From positions 1,922,001 through 1,986,000 of the forward strand of contig CAWCYZ010000004.1 in NCBI GenBank assembly GCA_963799925.1: a stretch of DNA of 64,000 nt, written 5' to 3'. The first letter of the stretch is position 1. Each line of letters starts with the position of its first letter. The notes beneath the pieces were generated by a model. The model worked only from the letters and a program-made list of their open reading frames with translations, was not told the origin of the DNA and did no database searches. The position numbers and the translations under genes are program-made. Source of the stretch: DATBQN01 sp963799925. GTDB lineage: Bacteria > Acidobacteriota > Thermoanaerobaculia > Multivoradales > UBA5704. Shown piece by piece: positions 42,267 through 57,243 of the stretch.

Positions 42267-43048
42267 ACCGGGTTCGGCACGTCGATGAACTCGACCTCGA
42301 GCCCGAACTTCTCCCGCAGGTGATCTCCCAGCACCTGGACGCCCAGGCGCTCCGTCGCGTAGTGGCCGGCCGCGAGGTAGTGGATGCCCGCCTCGCGGGC
42401 GACGTTCATCACCCACTCGGAGACCTCGCCGGTCAGGTAGGCGTCGAGCCGCGCGGCGATGGCGTCGTAGAGCTCCTTCTGGGCGCCGCCGCTGACGATC
42501 CCCAAGGTCTCGACCGCGGACGGTCCGGAGAGGAAGGCGAGCGGCTCCTGGCCGTAGACCTCGCGGCAGAGCTCGACCAGGCGCTCGGGCGAGACCGGCT
42601 CGGGGAAGCGCCCCTTGAAGCCGATCGCGAGCCCCTGATACTCGGCAAACGGTTCCAGCTCGACGAGGCCGAAGCGCCGGGCGGCGACGGCGTTGTTGCC
42701 GAGGCCGGCGTGGCGGTCGAGCGGCAGGTGGTAGGCGAGGAGGCTCATGCCGGAGCGGACGAGCTCCGCCACCCGCGCGAAGTGCAGGCCGGTGAGCTGG
42801 CGCGGCATCCACTCCCAGAACAGGCCGTGGTGGACGAGCACCGTGTCGGCCCCCGCATCGCGGGCGCGGACGAAGAGCTCGCGGCAGGCGGAGACCCCGG
42901 TCACCACCTTGCGCACCTCGGGGCGACCCTCGACCTGGAGGCCGTTGGGGCCGAAGTCGCGCCCGCGCCCGGCGTCGAGCAGCTCGTCCAAGTAGGCGGC
43001 GAGGTCGGCGAGAGGGAGCGGGCGGGACGAGGCGGCCGGCGAGCTCAT
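42263..43048 (-). CDS. Nif3-like dinuclear metal center protein
   Basis: 261 aa. Family motifs: DFGPNGLQVEGRPEVRKVVT near residue 30, VLVHHGLFW, LLAYHLPLDRHAGLGNNAVA, and the C-terminal YLTGEVSEWVMNVAREAGIH with AAGHYATERLGVQVL. The His/Asp/Glu residues form the dimetal site of the hexameric NIF3/YbgI family, annotated as GTP cyclohydrolase I type 2 but of uncertain activity. The internal ATG 43048 fits the family N-terminus. Confidence 0.92.
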   Translation of the reverse strand: MSSPAASSRPLPLADLAAYLDELLDAGRGRDFGPNGLQVEGRPEVRKVVTGVSACRELFVRARDAGADTVLVHHGLFWEWMPRQLTGLHFARVAELVRSGMSLLAYHLPLDRHAGLGNNAVAARRFGLVELEPFAEYQGLAIGFKGRFPEPVSPERLVELCREVYGQEPLAFLSGPSAVETLGIVSGGAQKELYDAIAARLDAYLTGEVSEWVMNVAREAGIHYLAAGHYATERLGVQVLGDHLREKFGLEVEFIDVPNPV

Positions 43049-43110
43049 GTCGACCTGGCATGTTAGCCTAACCGGACGAGAACCCCCGTCAGGGGAAAAG
43101 GAGAGAGCGC

Positions 43111-43608
43111 ATGTCGAAACGTCTCGCATTGGCCGTGGCCGCATCGCTGGCCGCCTGCCTCGCCGCGTACGCCGCGGTGCCCGCGAAGTCCGCCGCGAAA
43201 CCCGCTCATCCGGGGATCTACACCCCGCACGACGTCGCCTGGGGCGCCGGGCCGCCGTTCCTGCCGGCGGGCGTCAAGTTCGCCGTGCTGGCCGGCGATC
43301 CCGGGCAGGCGGGCGAGTACACCCTCCGGCTCTCCATGCCCGACGGCTATAAGATCCCGGCGCACTCGCACCCGACGATCGAGAACGTCACGGTGGTCTC
43401 CGGCGAGTTCCACGCCGGGATGGGGGACAAGCTCGATACCGCCAAGGGCCTGATGCTGCCGGCGGGGAGCTTCGCGTCGCTGCCCGCCAACATGAACCAT
43501 TACGCCTGGGCGAAGGGAAGGACGGTGGTGCAGGTCCACGGCACCGGTCCGTTCGCCATCACCTACGCCGATCCCGCCGACGACCCACGCCACGCCAAGA
43601 AGCCGTAA
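43111..43608 (+). CDS. Exported cupin-domain protein
   Basis: 165 aa. Signal peptide about 1-22 (ALAVAASLAACLAAYAA). The cupin metal site is in AHSHPTIENVTVVSGEFHAG (about 87-106), with the second motif around PANMNHYAWAKG. Small periplasmic cupins bind a metal and act as isomerases or dioxygenases, or are non-catalytic. AAAGGAGAG precedes the ATG. Confidence 0.82.
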   Translation: MSKRLALAVAASLAACLAAYAAVPAKSAAKPAHPGIYTPHDVAWGAGPPFLPAGVKFAVLAGDPGQAGEYTLRLSMPDGYKIPAHSHPTIENVTVVSGEFHAGMGDKLDTAKGLMLPAGSFASLPANMNHYAWAKGRTVVQVHGTGPFAITYADPADDPRHAKKP

Positions 43609-43617
43609 GAGAGCATA

Positions 43618-43648
43618 GAAAAAGGGCGACCCTCGAAGGGGTCGCCCT
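43618..43648 (-). terminator. Rho-independent terminator of the rpsO-pnp transcript
   Basis: Stem AGGGCGACCC / GGGTCGCCCT (43623-43632 and 43639-43648). On the minus strand the stem is followed by TTTTTC. It lies 28 bp past the pnp stop. The cupin gene on the other strand ends 10 bp away and could share the hairpin, though without a T-run on that side. Confidence 0.88.
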
Positions 43649-43676
43649 GGATCCCGCCTACGGGGACGGCAGAGCC

Positions 43677-45968
<2,292 letters not shown>

Positions 45969-46122
45969 GGGTTTTCGTCTCTCGCTTTCTCTTCTGACGA
46001 CGGTGGGGTCGGGCGGCCCGGAAGGGGGACCGGGCACCCGGACCGTCCCGGGGCTCTGCTGCGCCGATCGCGAACGCTTCGCGACCGTTCCAGGGCGACG
46101 GGACTTACCTGCGGGGAAAGAC

Positions 46123-46389
46123 CTACTTGCGGATTCCGAGGCGCTCGATCGTGGACCGATAGCGCTCGACATCCTGCCCCTTGAGATAATCGAGCAGGCG
46201 GCGGCGACGGCCGACGAGCTTGAGCAGGCCGCGGCGGCTGTGGTGATCCTTCGTATGGATCTTGAAGTGCTCGGTCAGCTCGGTGATGCGGTTGGTGAGC
46301 AGCGCCACCTGCACCTCGGGCGAGCCGGTGTCGGTCTCGTGCCGGCGGTGATCGCCGACGATGCTCAACTTCTGTTCTTTGCTCTGCAA
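46123..46389 (-). CDS. rpsO: 30S ribosomal protein S15
   Basis: 88 aa from TTG 46389, which has GGAGGAG at 6 nt and yields the family's usual 88-89 aa; a GTG at 46404 would place the ribosome site inside the gene. Signature ETDTGSPEVQVALLTNRI and HHSRRGLLKLVGRRRRLLDYL are complete. S15 binds 16S rRNA helices 20-22 and usually represses its own mRNA. pnp follows 154 bp downstream. Confidence 0.96.
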   Translation of the reverse strand: MQSKEQKLSIVGDHRRHETDTGSPEVQVALLTNRITELTEHFKIHTKDHHSRRGLLKLVGRRRRLLDYLKGQDVERYRSTIERLGIRK

Positions 46390-46413
46390 GGCAGACTCCT
46401 CCACATAGATTCA

Positions 46414-46428
46414 CAGCGCCCAGCGCTG
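46414..46428 (-). promoter_or_regulatory. Leader hairpin upstream of rpsO (candidate S15 autoregulatory site)
   Basis: Perfect CAGCGC-CCA-GCGCTG stem 25 bp upstream of the start. S15 mRNAs often carry a leader structure bound by S15 itself; this one is short, so assignment rests on position. Confidence 0.35.
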
Positions 46429-46559
46429 ACTCCGGCCGTAGCTTGGGAAGTGTACCATAGATCCTGCCTGGCTTCCGCCCCGGAACGGCTCACGGTACTG
46501 GGGTCGTTTGGTCCCGAGGGCGGTCGCCCGCAGCGGACCAAACGGACCCACTACCCGGC

Positions 46560-47336
46560 TCACCGGCGCGCCGTCACGACGACGTGCGGTGTGGCGAAGG
46601 GAGCGCGCCCCGGCTCGCTCTCGAGGACGAAATGCCGCGGGTCGCTGACGTCGGAGAAGCCGGCCGACAGCAGCATCCGCCGGAGCGCGGCCGCTCCGAT
46701 GTCCCACCAGTGGAAGTACTCTCCATCCGCCGCTTTCCGGCCCTGGAACTCGCAGACCGGACGAGAGGTCAGCCGACTGTAGGGGGGACAGGCGGTCGAG
46801 AGGATCGCCTGGCCGGCACACACGCTGCCGATTCGTCGGATCGCGCCCAGCGGGTCCGGGAGATGCAGCAGGAGTGAGCCGCAGACGACCAGGTCAAAGG
46901 CTCCGCCCGACGGCTCGAGCTCGTAGACGCTCCTCTGGACGTATGTGACGTCAGCCTTGAGAAGAGGCGACAGCCGGGCGAGGAGAGGGCCGTCACAGAT
47001 GTCCATGGCGGTGACCTTGCCGCCGCGACGCGCGCATTCGAGGGCGAAAAAGCCGGAGGCCGAGCCGATGTCCAAGACCGTTCGGCCGGCTAAGCTCGGC
47101 GGCAGTTGATATCGATCGAGATACCTTCGGAGGTCGTAGTCGCCGGCGATCGTGAGGCCGGCCCCGAAGTCGAGGCGATGATAGGTGCCGCCGGAGCCGT
47201 TCACCTCGTCGACGATCGCCCGCAACCGTCGAACGGCTTCCGGCGACTCCGGTGCCAGGGCCTGAAAGCTCGGGACGGACGCGATGGGCTGGCGGGAAGC
47301 CCAGCCCATGGCGAGACGGCCTAGAAAAGAGAGCAT
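46560..47336 (-). CDS. Class I SAM-dependent methyltransferase (CmoB/DUF1698-like)
   Basis: 258 aa. SAM motif I is VLDIGSASGFFALECARRGG (~residue 85), followed by VTAMDICDG and, after YELEPSGGAFDLVVCGSLLL, HLPDPLGAIRRIGSV. RYLDRYQLPPSLAGRTVL before motif I resembles CmoB-type enzymes. The substrate is unknown. It sits between truB and rpsO, interrupting the usual order of that operon, and is flanked by REP-like hairpins; its codon use is slightly less GC-biased. This suggests insertion by transfer. Confidence 0.82.
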   Translation of the reverse strand: MLSFLGRLAMGWASRQPIASVPSFQALAPESPEAVRRLRAIVDEVNGSGGTYHRLDFGAGLTIAGDYDLRRYLDRYQLPPSLAGRTVLDIGSASGFFALECARRGGKVTAMDICDGPLLARLSPLLKADVTYVQRSVYELEPSGGAFDLVVCGSLLLHLPDPLGAIRRIGSVCAGQAILSTACPPYSRLTSRPVCEFQGRKAADGEYFHWWDIGAAALRRMLLSAGFSDVSDPRHFVLESEPGRAPFATPHVVVTARR

Positions 47337-47357
47337 CCGAGGTGTTGATCCCAAACC

Positions 47358-47497
47358 GTGGGCAGGCACGGGGGCCTGCCCCTACGAAGAACGGTGGGCA
47401 GGCGCCGGGGCCTGCTTCTAGAAGATGGGCAGGCACGGGGCCTGCTACCGGCGAATCCGAGACGGAGGTGTAGGGGCGACCCCCCGTGGTCGCCCTT
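47358..47497. repeat. Cluster of REP-like hairpin repeats
   Basis: Three copies of a GGGCAGGCACGGGGCCTGC-type palindromic unit (47358-47385, 47393-47420, 47425-47449), followed by a second unit type at 47470-47497 (TAGGGGCGACCCCCCGTGG TCGCCC pattern). Each can form a stem. They occupy the gap between truB's end and the methyltransferase start. Confidence 0.82.
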
Positions 47498-47516
47498 CTT
47501 CCTCTCGCTTCGGCTC

Positions 47517-48476
47517 CTACCGGAACACCACCTTCGGCTGCACGAGGCCGACGCCGCCGGCGCCGATCCGCTCGATGACGGTGCCGACGGCGATGAACTC
47601 GCGCCGGCGGTTGATCAGCTTCACCCAGTCCCCCTCCTCGCCGGCCAGCTCACGCACCAGGACCGTCTGGCCGTGGCTGATGCGCTGCTCCTGCTGCGGG
47701 TCGGCGGTCACCTCGCCGAAGGGGAGCGGGATCTGGTCGAAGGGGACGAAGGCCTCGCCGACTCCCTCGCCCGCCTGCACCTGGGCGTCGAGCCGGGAGA
47801 GGGTCACCGCCTGGTGCACCTCGAAGGGGCCGATCTTCATCCGCCGCAGCTCGCAGAGGTGGGCACCGACCCCCAGCCCGCGGCCGAGGTCGTGGGCGAG
47901 GGTGCGCGCGTAGGTCCCCGAGGTGCAGGCGAGGCGGAAGGGGAGCCGGCCGTCGACGAGGGCCGGCGCGGCCTCGCCGCCGCCGTCGCCGTCCGCCGGC
48001 GCCAAGCCGCGCGGCGCGAACTCGTAGACGGTGACCTCCTTCGACTCCTGGGGCACCTCCTCGCCGCGACGGGCCATCTCGTAGAGCTTGACCCCGCCGA
48101 CCTTCTTCGCCGAGTAGGGGGGCGCCTGTTGCTCGAAGGTGCCCTCGAAGCGGCGCATGTCGGGCTCGACGCCGCCGAGCGTCAGCGCCGCCACCGCCTC
48201 CGCCGGCGCCTCGGCGATCACCTGCCCGACGGCGTCGTAGGTGTCGGTCTCGATGCCGAAGCGGATCGTCCCCTGATAGACCTTGGGGGCGCGGATGAGG
48301 AACCGGGTGAGCCGGGTCGCGAGGCCGAGCGTCAGCAGCAGCAGGCCGGTCGCCTCCGGATCGAGCGTGCCGCAGTGGCCGATCTTCTTCTGCTTGAGGA
48401 TGCGCCGCGCCCGCTGCACCACGTCGTGCGAGGTGCAGCCGGGCTCCTTGTCGATGAGCAGCAGTCCGTCCTTCAA
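47517..48476 (-). CDS. truB: tRNA pseudouridine-55 synthase
   Basis: 319 aa from TTG 48476 (GGAGAT 8 nt upstream); this makes the N-terminus KDGLLLIDKEPGCTSHDVVQ, as in TruB. The catalytic Asp is in GHCGTLDPEATGLL (~residue 38). The C-terminal PUA-like domain (~250-319) has the ISHGQTVLVREL pattern. It modifies U55 in the T-loop of all tRNAs and acts as tRNA chaperone. It belongs to the rimP-pnp operon, 51 bp after the DHH gene. Confidence 0.95.
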   Translation of the reverse strand: MKDGLLLIDKEPGCTSHDVVQRARRILKQKKIGHCGTLDPEATGLLLLTLGLATRLTRFLIRAPKVYQGTIRFGIETDTYDAVGQVIAEAPAEAVAALTLGGVEPDMRRFEGTFEQQAPPYSAKKVGGVKLYEMARRGEEVPQESKEVTVYEFAPRGLAPADGDGGGEAAPALVDGRLPFRLACTSGTYARTLAHDLGRGLGVGAHLCELRRMKIGPFEVHQAVTLSRLDAQVQAGEGVGEAFVPFDQIPLPFGEVTADPQQEQRISHGQTVLVRELAGEEGDWVKLINRRREFIAVGTVIERIGAGGVGLVQPKVVFR

Positions 48477-48526
48477 GAAGAGGGGATCTCCATCGCGGTT
48501 CTGGCGGTCGGTACGGCCATCGGGCG

Positions 48527-49513
48527 CTACTGGAGGGCCGCGGCGAGCTCGGCGACGGTCTGCTGGCGGAGCTGCTCGCCGTCCGCGCCGGCGTCCTCGA
48601 CCGCGAAGCCGGCGGCGTTCCGGTGACCGCCGCCGCCGTGATGGCGGGCGACCTTCTCGACGTCGACCTCGCCGCGGCTGCGGAGAGAGACCTTGAAGGA
48701 GCCGTCGTCGCGCTGGCGGACGAGCGCCACGGCCTCGACCCCGGCGACCGAGCGCGGGTAGTCGATCAGCCCCTCGGCGTCGCCGGCGCTCGCCCCGGCG
48801 CGCTCGAACATCGCGGCGTCCAAGCGGGCGGTGGCGATGCGGCCCCCCTCGTGGAGCTCGAGCGTCGGCAGCATCTCGGCGAGCAGCCGCAGGACCTGCA
48901 GCGGCTGGCTCTCGTAGAGCCACTGCGAGACCTGCTCCGGCTGCGCCCCCTCGCGCACCAGCGCCGCGGCGGCCTCGAAGGCGGCCGGGGTGGCGTTCGA
49001 GTAGCGGAAGCCGCCGGTGTCGGTCACCAGGCAGAGGTAGAGCGCCGAGGCGGTCTCCGGGTCGATGGCGAGCTTGAGCGTCTGCGCCAGGCGGAAGACC
49101 ATCTCGCCGACCGCCGGGGCGGCCGAGTCGACCCAGTTGACGGCGCCGTAGTGCTGGTTGCCGAGGTGGTGGTCGATGTTGGCGATCGGCAGCGCCTTCA
49201 GGTGCTCCTCGATCCCGGTGCGGTCGGGGCTCGGGCATTCGAGCACGATGATGCCGTCGAACACCTCGGGGAAGCCGGCCGGCGGCTCGGCGCCGGTATG
49301 GATGCGGTCGCTCCCCGGCAGCGGCTGGTAGACCGAGGGGGTGGCGTCGCGGTTCCACACCACCGCTCCCTTGCCGAGCTTGCGCAGCAGGCGGGCGAGG
49401 CCGAGCTCCGAGCCGATCGCGTCGCCGTCCGGGCTGACGTGGCTGGTCAGGAGGAAACGGTTGCCCTGCCGGATCTTCTTCAACAGGTCTTCAGGAGCTT
49501 TCGTCTGGCCCAT
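48527..49513 (-). CDS. nrnA: DHH-DHHA1 phosphoesterase (NrnA-like oligoribonuclease/pAp phosphatase)
   Basis: 328 aa. Manganese ligands: SHVSPDGDAIGSELGL (~27-42), IIVLECPSPDR, ANIDHHLGN (DHH motif), VTDTGGFRYSNAT; the DHHA1 RNA-binding motif HHGGGGHRNAAGF is near residue 290. It degrades nanoRNAs and pAp. ATG 49513 overlaps the end of rbfA by 23 bp; operon position between rbfA and truB is conserved in many bacteria. Confidence 0.93.
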   Translation of the reverse strand: MGQTKAPEDLLKKIRQGNRFLLTSHVSPDGDAIGSELGLARLLRKLGKGAVVWNRDATPSVYQPLPGSDRIHTGAEPPAGFPEVFDGIIVLECPSPDRTGIEEHLKALPIANIDHHLGNQHYGAVNWVDSAAPAVGEMVFRLAQTLKLAIDPETASALYLCLVTDTGGFRYSNATPAAFEAAAALVREGAQPEQVSQWLYESQPLQVLRLLAEMLPTLELHEGGRIATARLDAAMFERAGASAGDAEGLIDYPRSVAGVEAVALVRQRDDGSFKVSLRSRGEVDVEKVARHHGGGGHRNAAGFAVEDAGADGEQLRQQTVAELAAALQ

Positions 49514-49847
49514 GCAGGCTCTCCAAGAGGTCTGAGATCTTCTGGCTGTGCTCGGCACCGCGGTCGAGCTCGAAGACGAGCTCCGGGGTGACGCGCATCG
49601 TCTTCAAGCGGCGGGCGAGCTCCGTACGGAGGAACCCGCGCGCGTGCTGCAAGCCGAGGACTGCGGCCTCGCGCTCGGCATCGTCGCCGAGCGCCGAGAC
49701 CTTGACGATCGCCCGGCGGAGGTCCGGGGTGACGGAGAGCTCGGTCACCGTCACCAGCTTGATCCGCGGGTCGTGCACCGCGGTGAGGAGCAGGTCCGAG
49801 ATCTCGGCGCGCAGGACGTCCGCCACGCGGTCCGTCCGGCGGCTCAT
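49491..49847 (-). CDS. rbfA: 30S ribosome-binding factor A
   Basis: 118 aa, normal length. Starts RTDRVADVLRAEISDLLLTA, with DPRIKLVTVTELSVTPDLRR and the KH-fold end LKTMRVTPELVFELDRGAEH. RbfA assists 16S 5' end maturation. Its ATG overlaps the DUF503 stop by 4 bp, so translation is coupled. Confidence 0.96.
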   Translation of the reverse strand: MSRRTDRVADVLRAEISDLLLTAVHDPRIKLVTVTELSVTPDLRRAIVKVSALGDDAEREAAVLGLQHARGFLRTELARRLKTMRVTPELVFELDRGAEHSQKISDLLESLHGPDESS

Positions 49848-50143
49848 CGCACCCCCGTCAGGATCTGCGGCTCCCAGCGGGTGAGGAACGCCTCGGGCAC
49901 CGCGTCGACCATTCCGTGCACCTCCTCCAGCATCCGCTCGAGCTCGCTCTCTCCGTTGGCCACCGCGGCGAGGCTGATCTCGGCCCGCTGGTGGAGGTCG
50001 TGGAAGTCGGTCTCGGCGATCGAGACCCGGTAACGCTGGTGGATGCGGTCGACCAGCGATTTGATCACCCGCCGCTTGTCCTTGAGGCTGCGGGCGGAGT
50101 GCAGGTGGAGCTCGAAGCTCGAGATTCCGACGCTCATCGACAT
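49844..50143 (-). CDS. DUF503/YlxP-like protein
   Basis: 99 aa. SSFELHLHSARSLKDKRRVI and RYRVSIAETDFHDLHQRAEI are family hallmarks. The small protein is usually found between infB and rbfA, as here, and is thought to be linked to ribosome assembly. Overlaps rbfA by 4 bp. Confidence 0.9.
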   Translation of the reverse strand: MSMSVGISSFELHLHSARSLKDKRRVIKSLVDRIHQRYRVSIAETDFHDLHQRAEISLAAVANGESELERMLEEVHGMVDAVPEAFLTRWEPQILTGVR

Positions 50144-50207
50144 GGATCGCTCGGCCGGGCCGGGAGGGTGGACGCCGGCCCCGTGACCTCCGGACCGCTC
50201 GGGCGGC

Positions 50208-53002
<2,795 letters not shown>

Positions 53003-53136
53003 AAGTCTCCTCGAACTCCTTTGCCTACGTCCTCACCCGGCTACCCGTAGCCTGATCGCCGTCGTGCCCAGCCGTGTGACCGTTTCCTGTTCCTCTTACC
53101 TCTTGTCTCTATACCTCTTCATCCTGTCCGCGCCGC

Positions 53137-54675
<1,539 letters not shown>

Positions 54676-54714
54676 CTCCGTCCTTCCTTATGACCTGCTG
54701 GCCGCTCGTGGCCG

Positions 54715-55206
54715 CTAGATCTCGATCTCCAGCCGGGCTTTGCGCACACGCTCGAGAGGGATGGCGAGCTCCTCTCCGCCTTCGACGTCCACCGTCACCA
54801 CTCCAGGCTCCGCGGCGAAATCCCGCAGCCGTCCCACCACCGTCTTCTTGCGTCCGCCCTCGTCCTCGAAGCTGATCCGCGCCAGGCGGCCGACGAAGCG
54901 CGCGTAGTCGCGCGGCCCGTAGAGCTCGCGGTCGAGACCGGGGGAGCTCACCTCGAGCAAATACCGGCTCTTGCCGAAGTCGACGACGTCGAGGAGGGCC
55001 GAGACGTGTTTCGCGATGAGCTCGCAATCGCCCAGCGAGACGCCCTCATCCCCCTCGGTTCGATCGAGGATCAGGCGCAGGACGTTGCCCTTGATCTCGA
55101 CGTGCGCGAGCTCGAGATCGGATGCGCGAGCGATGGCCGCGAGCTCGGCCTCGAGCTCCGGATCGACCGCCCGGGGGCCGCGCGTCTGCGCCTTGGCTCC
55201 GTTCAT
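54715..55206 (-). CDS. rimP: Ribosome maturation factor RimP
   Basis: 163 aa. ELAHVEIKGNVLRLILDRTE and GVSLGDCELIAKHVSALLD, then RYLLEVSSPGLDRELYGPRD, the family signature, and the C-terminal SH3-like domain. ATG 55206 is chosen; the longer frame to 55317 crosses the leader hairpin. First gene of the operon, 40 bp before nusA. Confidence 0.93.
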   Translation of the reverse strand: MNGAKAQTRGPRAVDPELEAELAAIARASDLELAHVEIKGNVLRLILDRTEGDEGVSLGDCELIAKHVSALLDVVDFGKSRYLLEVSSPGLDRELYGPRDYARFVGRLARISFEDEGGRKKTVVGRLRDFAAEPGVVTVDVEGGEELAIPLERVRKARLEIEI

Positions 55207-55289
55207 CGCTCCGTCGACGGCGCCGGCGATCCTGCTCGATGGTCGTGGATGGCTCGCGCGCTCGTTCCGGCGGCCCGCCCCATCCGCGC

Positions 55290-55319
55290 CAACAAAAAAA
55301 GTGGGCACTACGCCCACTT
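55290..55319 (-). terminator. Leader terminator/attenuator before rimP
   Basis: Stem AAGTGGGC / GCCCACTT (55299-55306, 55312-55319) followed on the minus strand by TTTTTGTT. No minus-strand gene ends here (the next gene upstream is divergent htrA), so a transcript must cross it to reach rimP. This makes an attenuator controlling the operon likely. Confidence 0.7.
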
Positions 55320-55545
55320 CCTCCTACGGTCAGGGCAAGCTGGCCAGTCGCATTGTAGCCCAATGACGACGGACCGGCAAGCGACCGGCGGGGCAGGGAC
55401 GGCGCGCCGATTCGGAGAAGCCGAGGCGTGCCAATCTGGCGCGTTCTACCCCTTCAACAGCCACTTCTCCTGGGGAATTTCACTGGCAGGGCGCTTGCTT
55501 AGGGTAAGCGTACGAGAGATTCAGCGAAAGGAGAATACAGCAGTC

Positions 55546-57114
55546 ATGAACGATTCCCGAAGCCGTCAACTCGCAACCATTTTGCTCGTGGTCGGCGCGG
55601 TTGTGTTCGGTATGGTGCTCGCCGGAGGGCTGGAGCTGACGGCCCCCGGAATGACCGCCCAGCAGCCCTCGACCCTCTCGGCGACGCAGCTCGCCGCCAG
55701 CACGAGCACGAGCGCGGCGATGAGCCGCGGCATCCCGTCGTTCGCGGATCTGGCCGAAGCCGTCGATCCGGCGGTGGTCTCGATCCAGGCGGCGACCATC
55801 GAGAAGACGCCGACGCGGCGCCGCGGCCAGGGCGGACAGGGTGGGCAGGGCGGCCAGGACCCCTTCGAGTTCTTCTTCGGCCCCCGCGGCCGCGGTGATC
55901 AGGGCCAGGGCAACGGCAACCAGCCGCAGGAGTACCGCTCGGACGCCGGCGGCAGCGGGTTCGTCATCAGCTCGGACGGGCTGGTGGTCACCAACTACCA
56001 CGTGATCGAGGGCGCCTCGAACGTCAAGGTCCACCTGAACAACCGCGACTACACGGCGACCGTCAAGGGCACCGACCCGGCGACCGACATCGCGCTCTTG
56101 AAGATCGACGCCGGCAACAACCTGCGCTACCTGGAGCTCGGCGACAGCGACCACCTGCGGGTCGGCGACTGGATCATGGTTATCGGCAACCCGCTCAACC
56201 TCGACAAGACGGTCACCGTCGGCGTCGTCAGCGCCAAGGGGCGCTCGATCGGCATCAACGACATCTCGTTCGAGAACTTCATCCAGACCGACGCGGCGAT
56301 CAACTTCGGCAACTCCGGCGGCCCCCTCCTCAACATGCAGGGCCAGGTGGTGGCGATCGCCACCGCCATCAACTACGGGGCCGAGAACATCGGCTTCGCG
56401 GTGCCGGTCAACACGCTGCGCGAGATCCTGCCGCAGCTGCGCCAGCGCGGCAAGGTGAGCCGCGGCTACCTCGGCATCCAGGTCTCGAACCTCGACTACC
56501 AGACGGCCCAGGCGTTCGGGCTGAGCTCGACCGACGGCGCCCTGGTCGGCGAGGTCGACGACGGCACGCCGGGCTCCCGCGCCGGCCTGCAGCACGGCGA
56601 CATCATCACCACCGTCGACCATCGCCCGGTGAAGACCACCCGCGACTTGATCAACTACGTCTCGGATCGCGGGCCGAACGCCACGGTGGCGCTCACCGTC
56701 CTGCGCAACGGCAAGCAGATGGAGAAGGACGTCAAGCTGGGCGAGCGGCCCTCCGAGGTCAAGGAGGCGAGCAACACCGAGGAGCAGCACGAGAGCGGCA
56801 TCGACTGGATGGGCATCCAGTACGAGAACCTGGGCGGCGACATCCGCTCGGGCCACGGCCTGCCGTCGAACGTCAACGGCGTCGTGGTCACCAACGTCGC
56901 GCCGACCAGCCCGCTCTACGACCAGCGGGTGCGGCCGGGCGACGTCATCACCGAGGTCAACGGCCAGTCGGTCAACGGCCCGTCGGACTTCGAGCGCCTG
57001 GTCAAAGGCGTCCGGTCGGGGACCTTCCTCCGGCTCTACGTCCTGCGCCCGGCGTCGCCGCAGGCTGGCGGCGGCAAGGCACAGCCTTACTTCGCGGTAG
57101 TCAAGGTGCCGTAA
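55546..57114 (+). CDS. degP: Do/HtrA-family serine protease
   Basis: 522 aa. N-terminal membrane anchor/signal (ILLVVGAVVFGMVLAGGLEL), a Gly/Gln/Arg-rich loop (GGQGGQGGQDPFEFFFGPRG), then the trypsin-like domain with catalytic H152 (TNYHVIE), D181 (ATDIALLK) and S257 (FGNSGGPLL). Two PDZ domains lie at about 305-395 and 430-515. It degrades or refolds damaged envelope proteins. ATG 55546 has GAAAGGAG 9 nt upstream; the longer frame is not used. Ends in a strong terminator. Confidence 0.96.
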   Translation: MNDSRSRQLATILLVVGAVVFGMVLAGGLELTAPGMTAQQPSTLSATQLAASTSTSAAMSRGIPSFADLAEAVDPAVVSIQAATIEKTPTRRRGQGGQGGQGGQDPFEFFFGPRGRGDQGQGNGNQPQEYRSDAGGSGFVISSDGLVVTNYHVIEGASNVKVHLNNRDYTATVKGTDPATDIALLKIDAGNNLRYLELGDSDHLRVGDWIMVIGNPLNLDKTVTVGVVSAKGRSIGINDISFENFIQTDAAINFGNSGGPLLNMQGQVVAIATAINYGAENIGFAVPVNTLREILPQLRQRGKVSRGYLGIQVSNLDYQTAQAFGLSSTDGALVGEVDDGTPGSRAGLQHGDIITTVDHRPVKTTRDLINYVSDRGPNATVALTVLRNGKQMEKDVKLGERPSEVKEASNTEEQHESGIDWMGIQYENLGGDIRSGHGLPSNVNGVVVTNVAPTSPLYDQRVRPGDVITEVNGQSVNGPSDFERLVKGVRSGTFLRLYVLRPASPQAGGGKAQPYFAVVKVP

Positions 57115-57143
57115 GCAGTACCCGATCTCCGCGGTTCTATATA

Positions 57144-57182
57144 GAGAGGCCGGCCCGGCGACGGGCCGGCCTCTCGCTTTTG
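57144..57182 (+). terminator. Rho-independent terminator after the HtrA gene
   Basis: Perfect 14-bp stem GAGAGGCCGGCCCG / CGGGCCGGCCTCTC (57144-57157, 57162-57175), 4-nt loop, followed by GCTTTTG. Confidence 0.88.
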
Positions 57183-57243
57183 CGGCGAGATGCGCCGCGG
57201 CGGAGTCGCTCCCGCGCCGCGCCGCCGGGTGCGGCGCCGGCGC

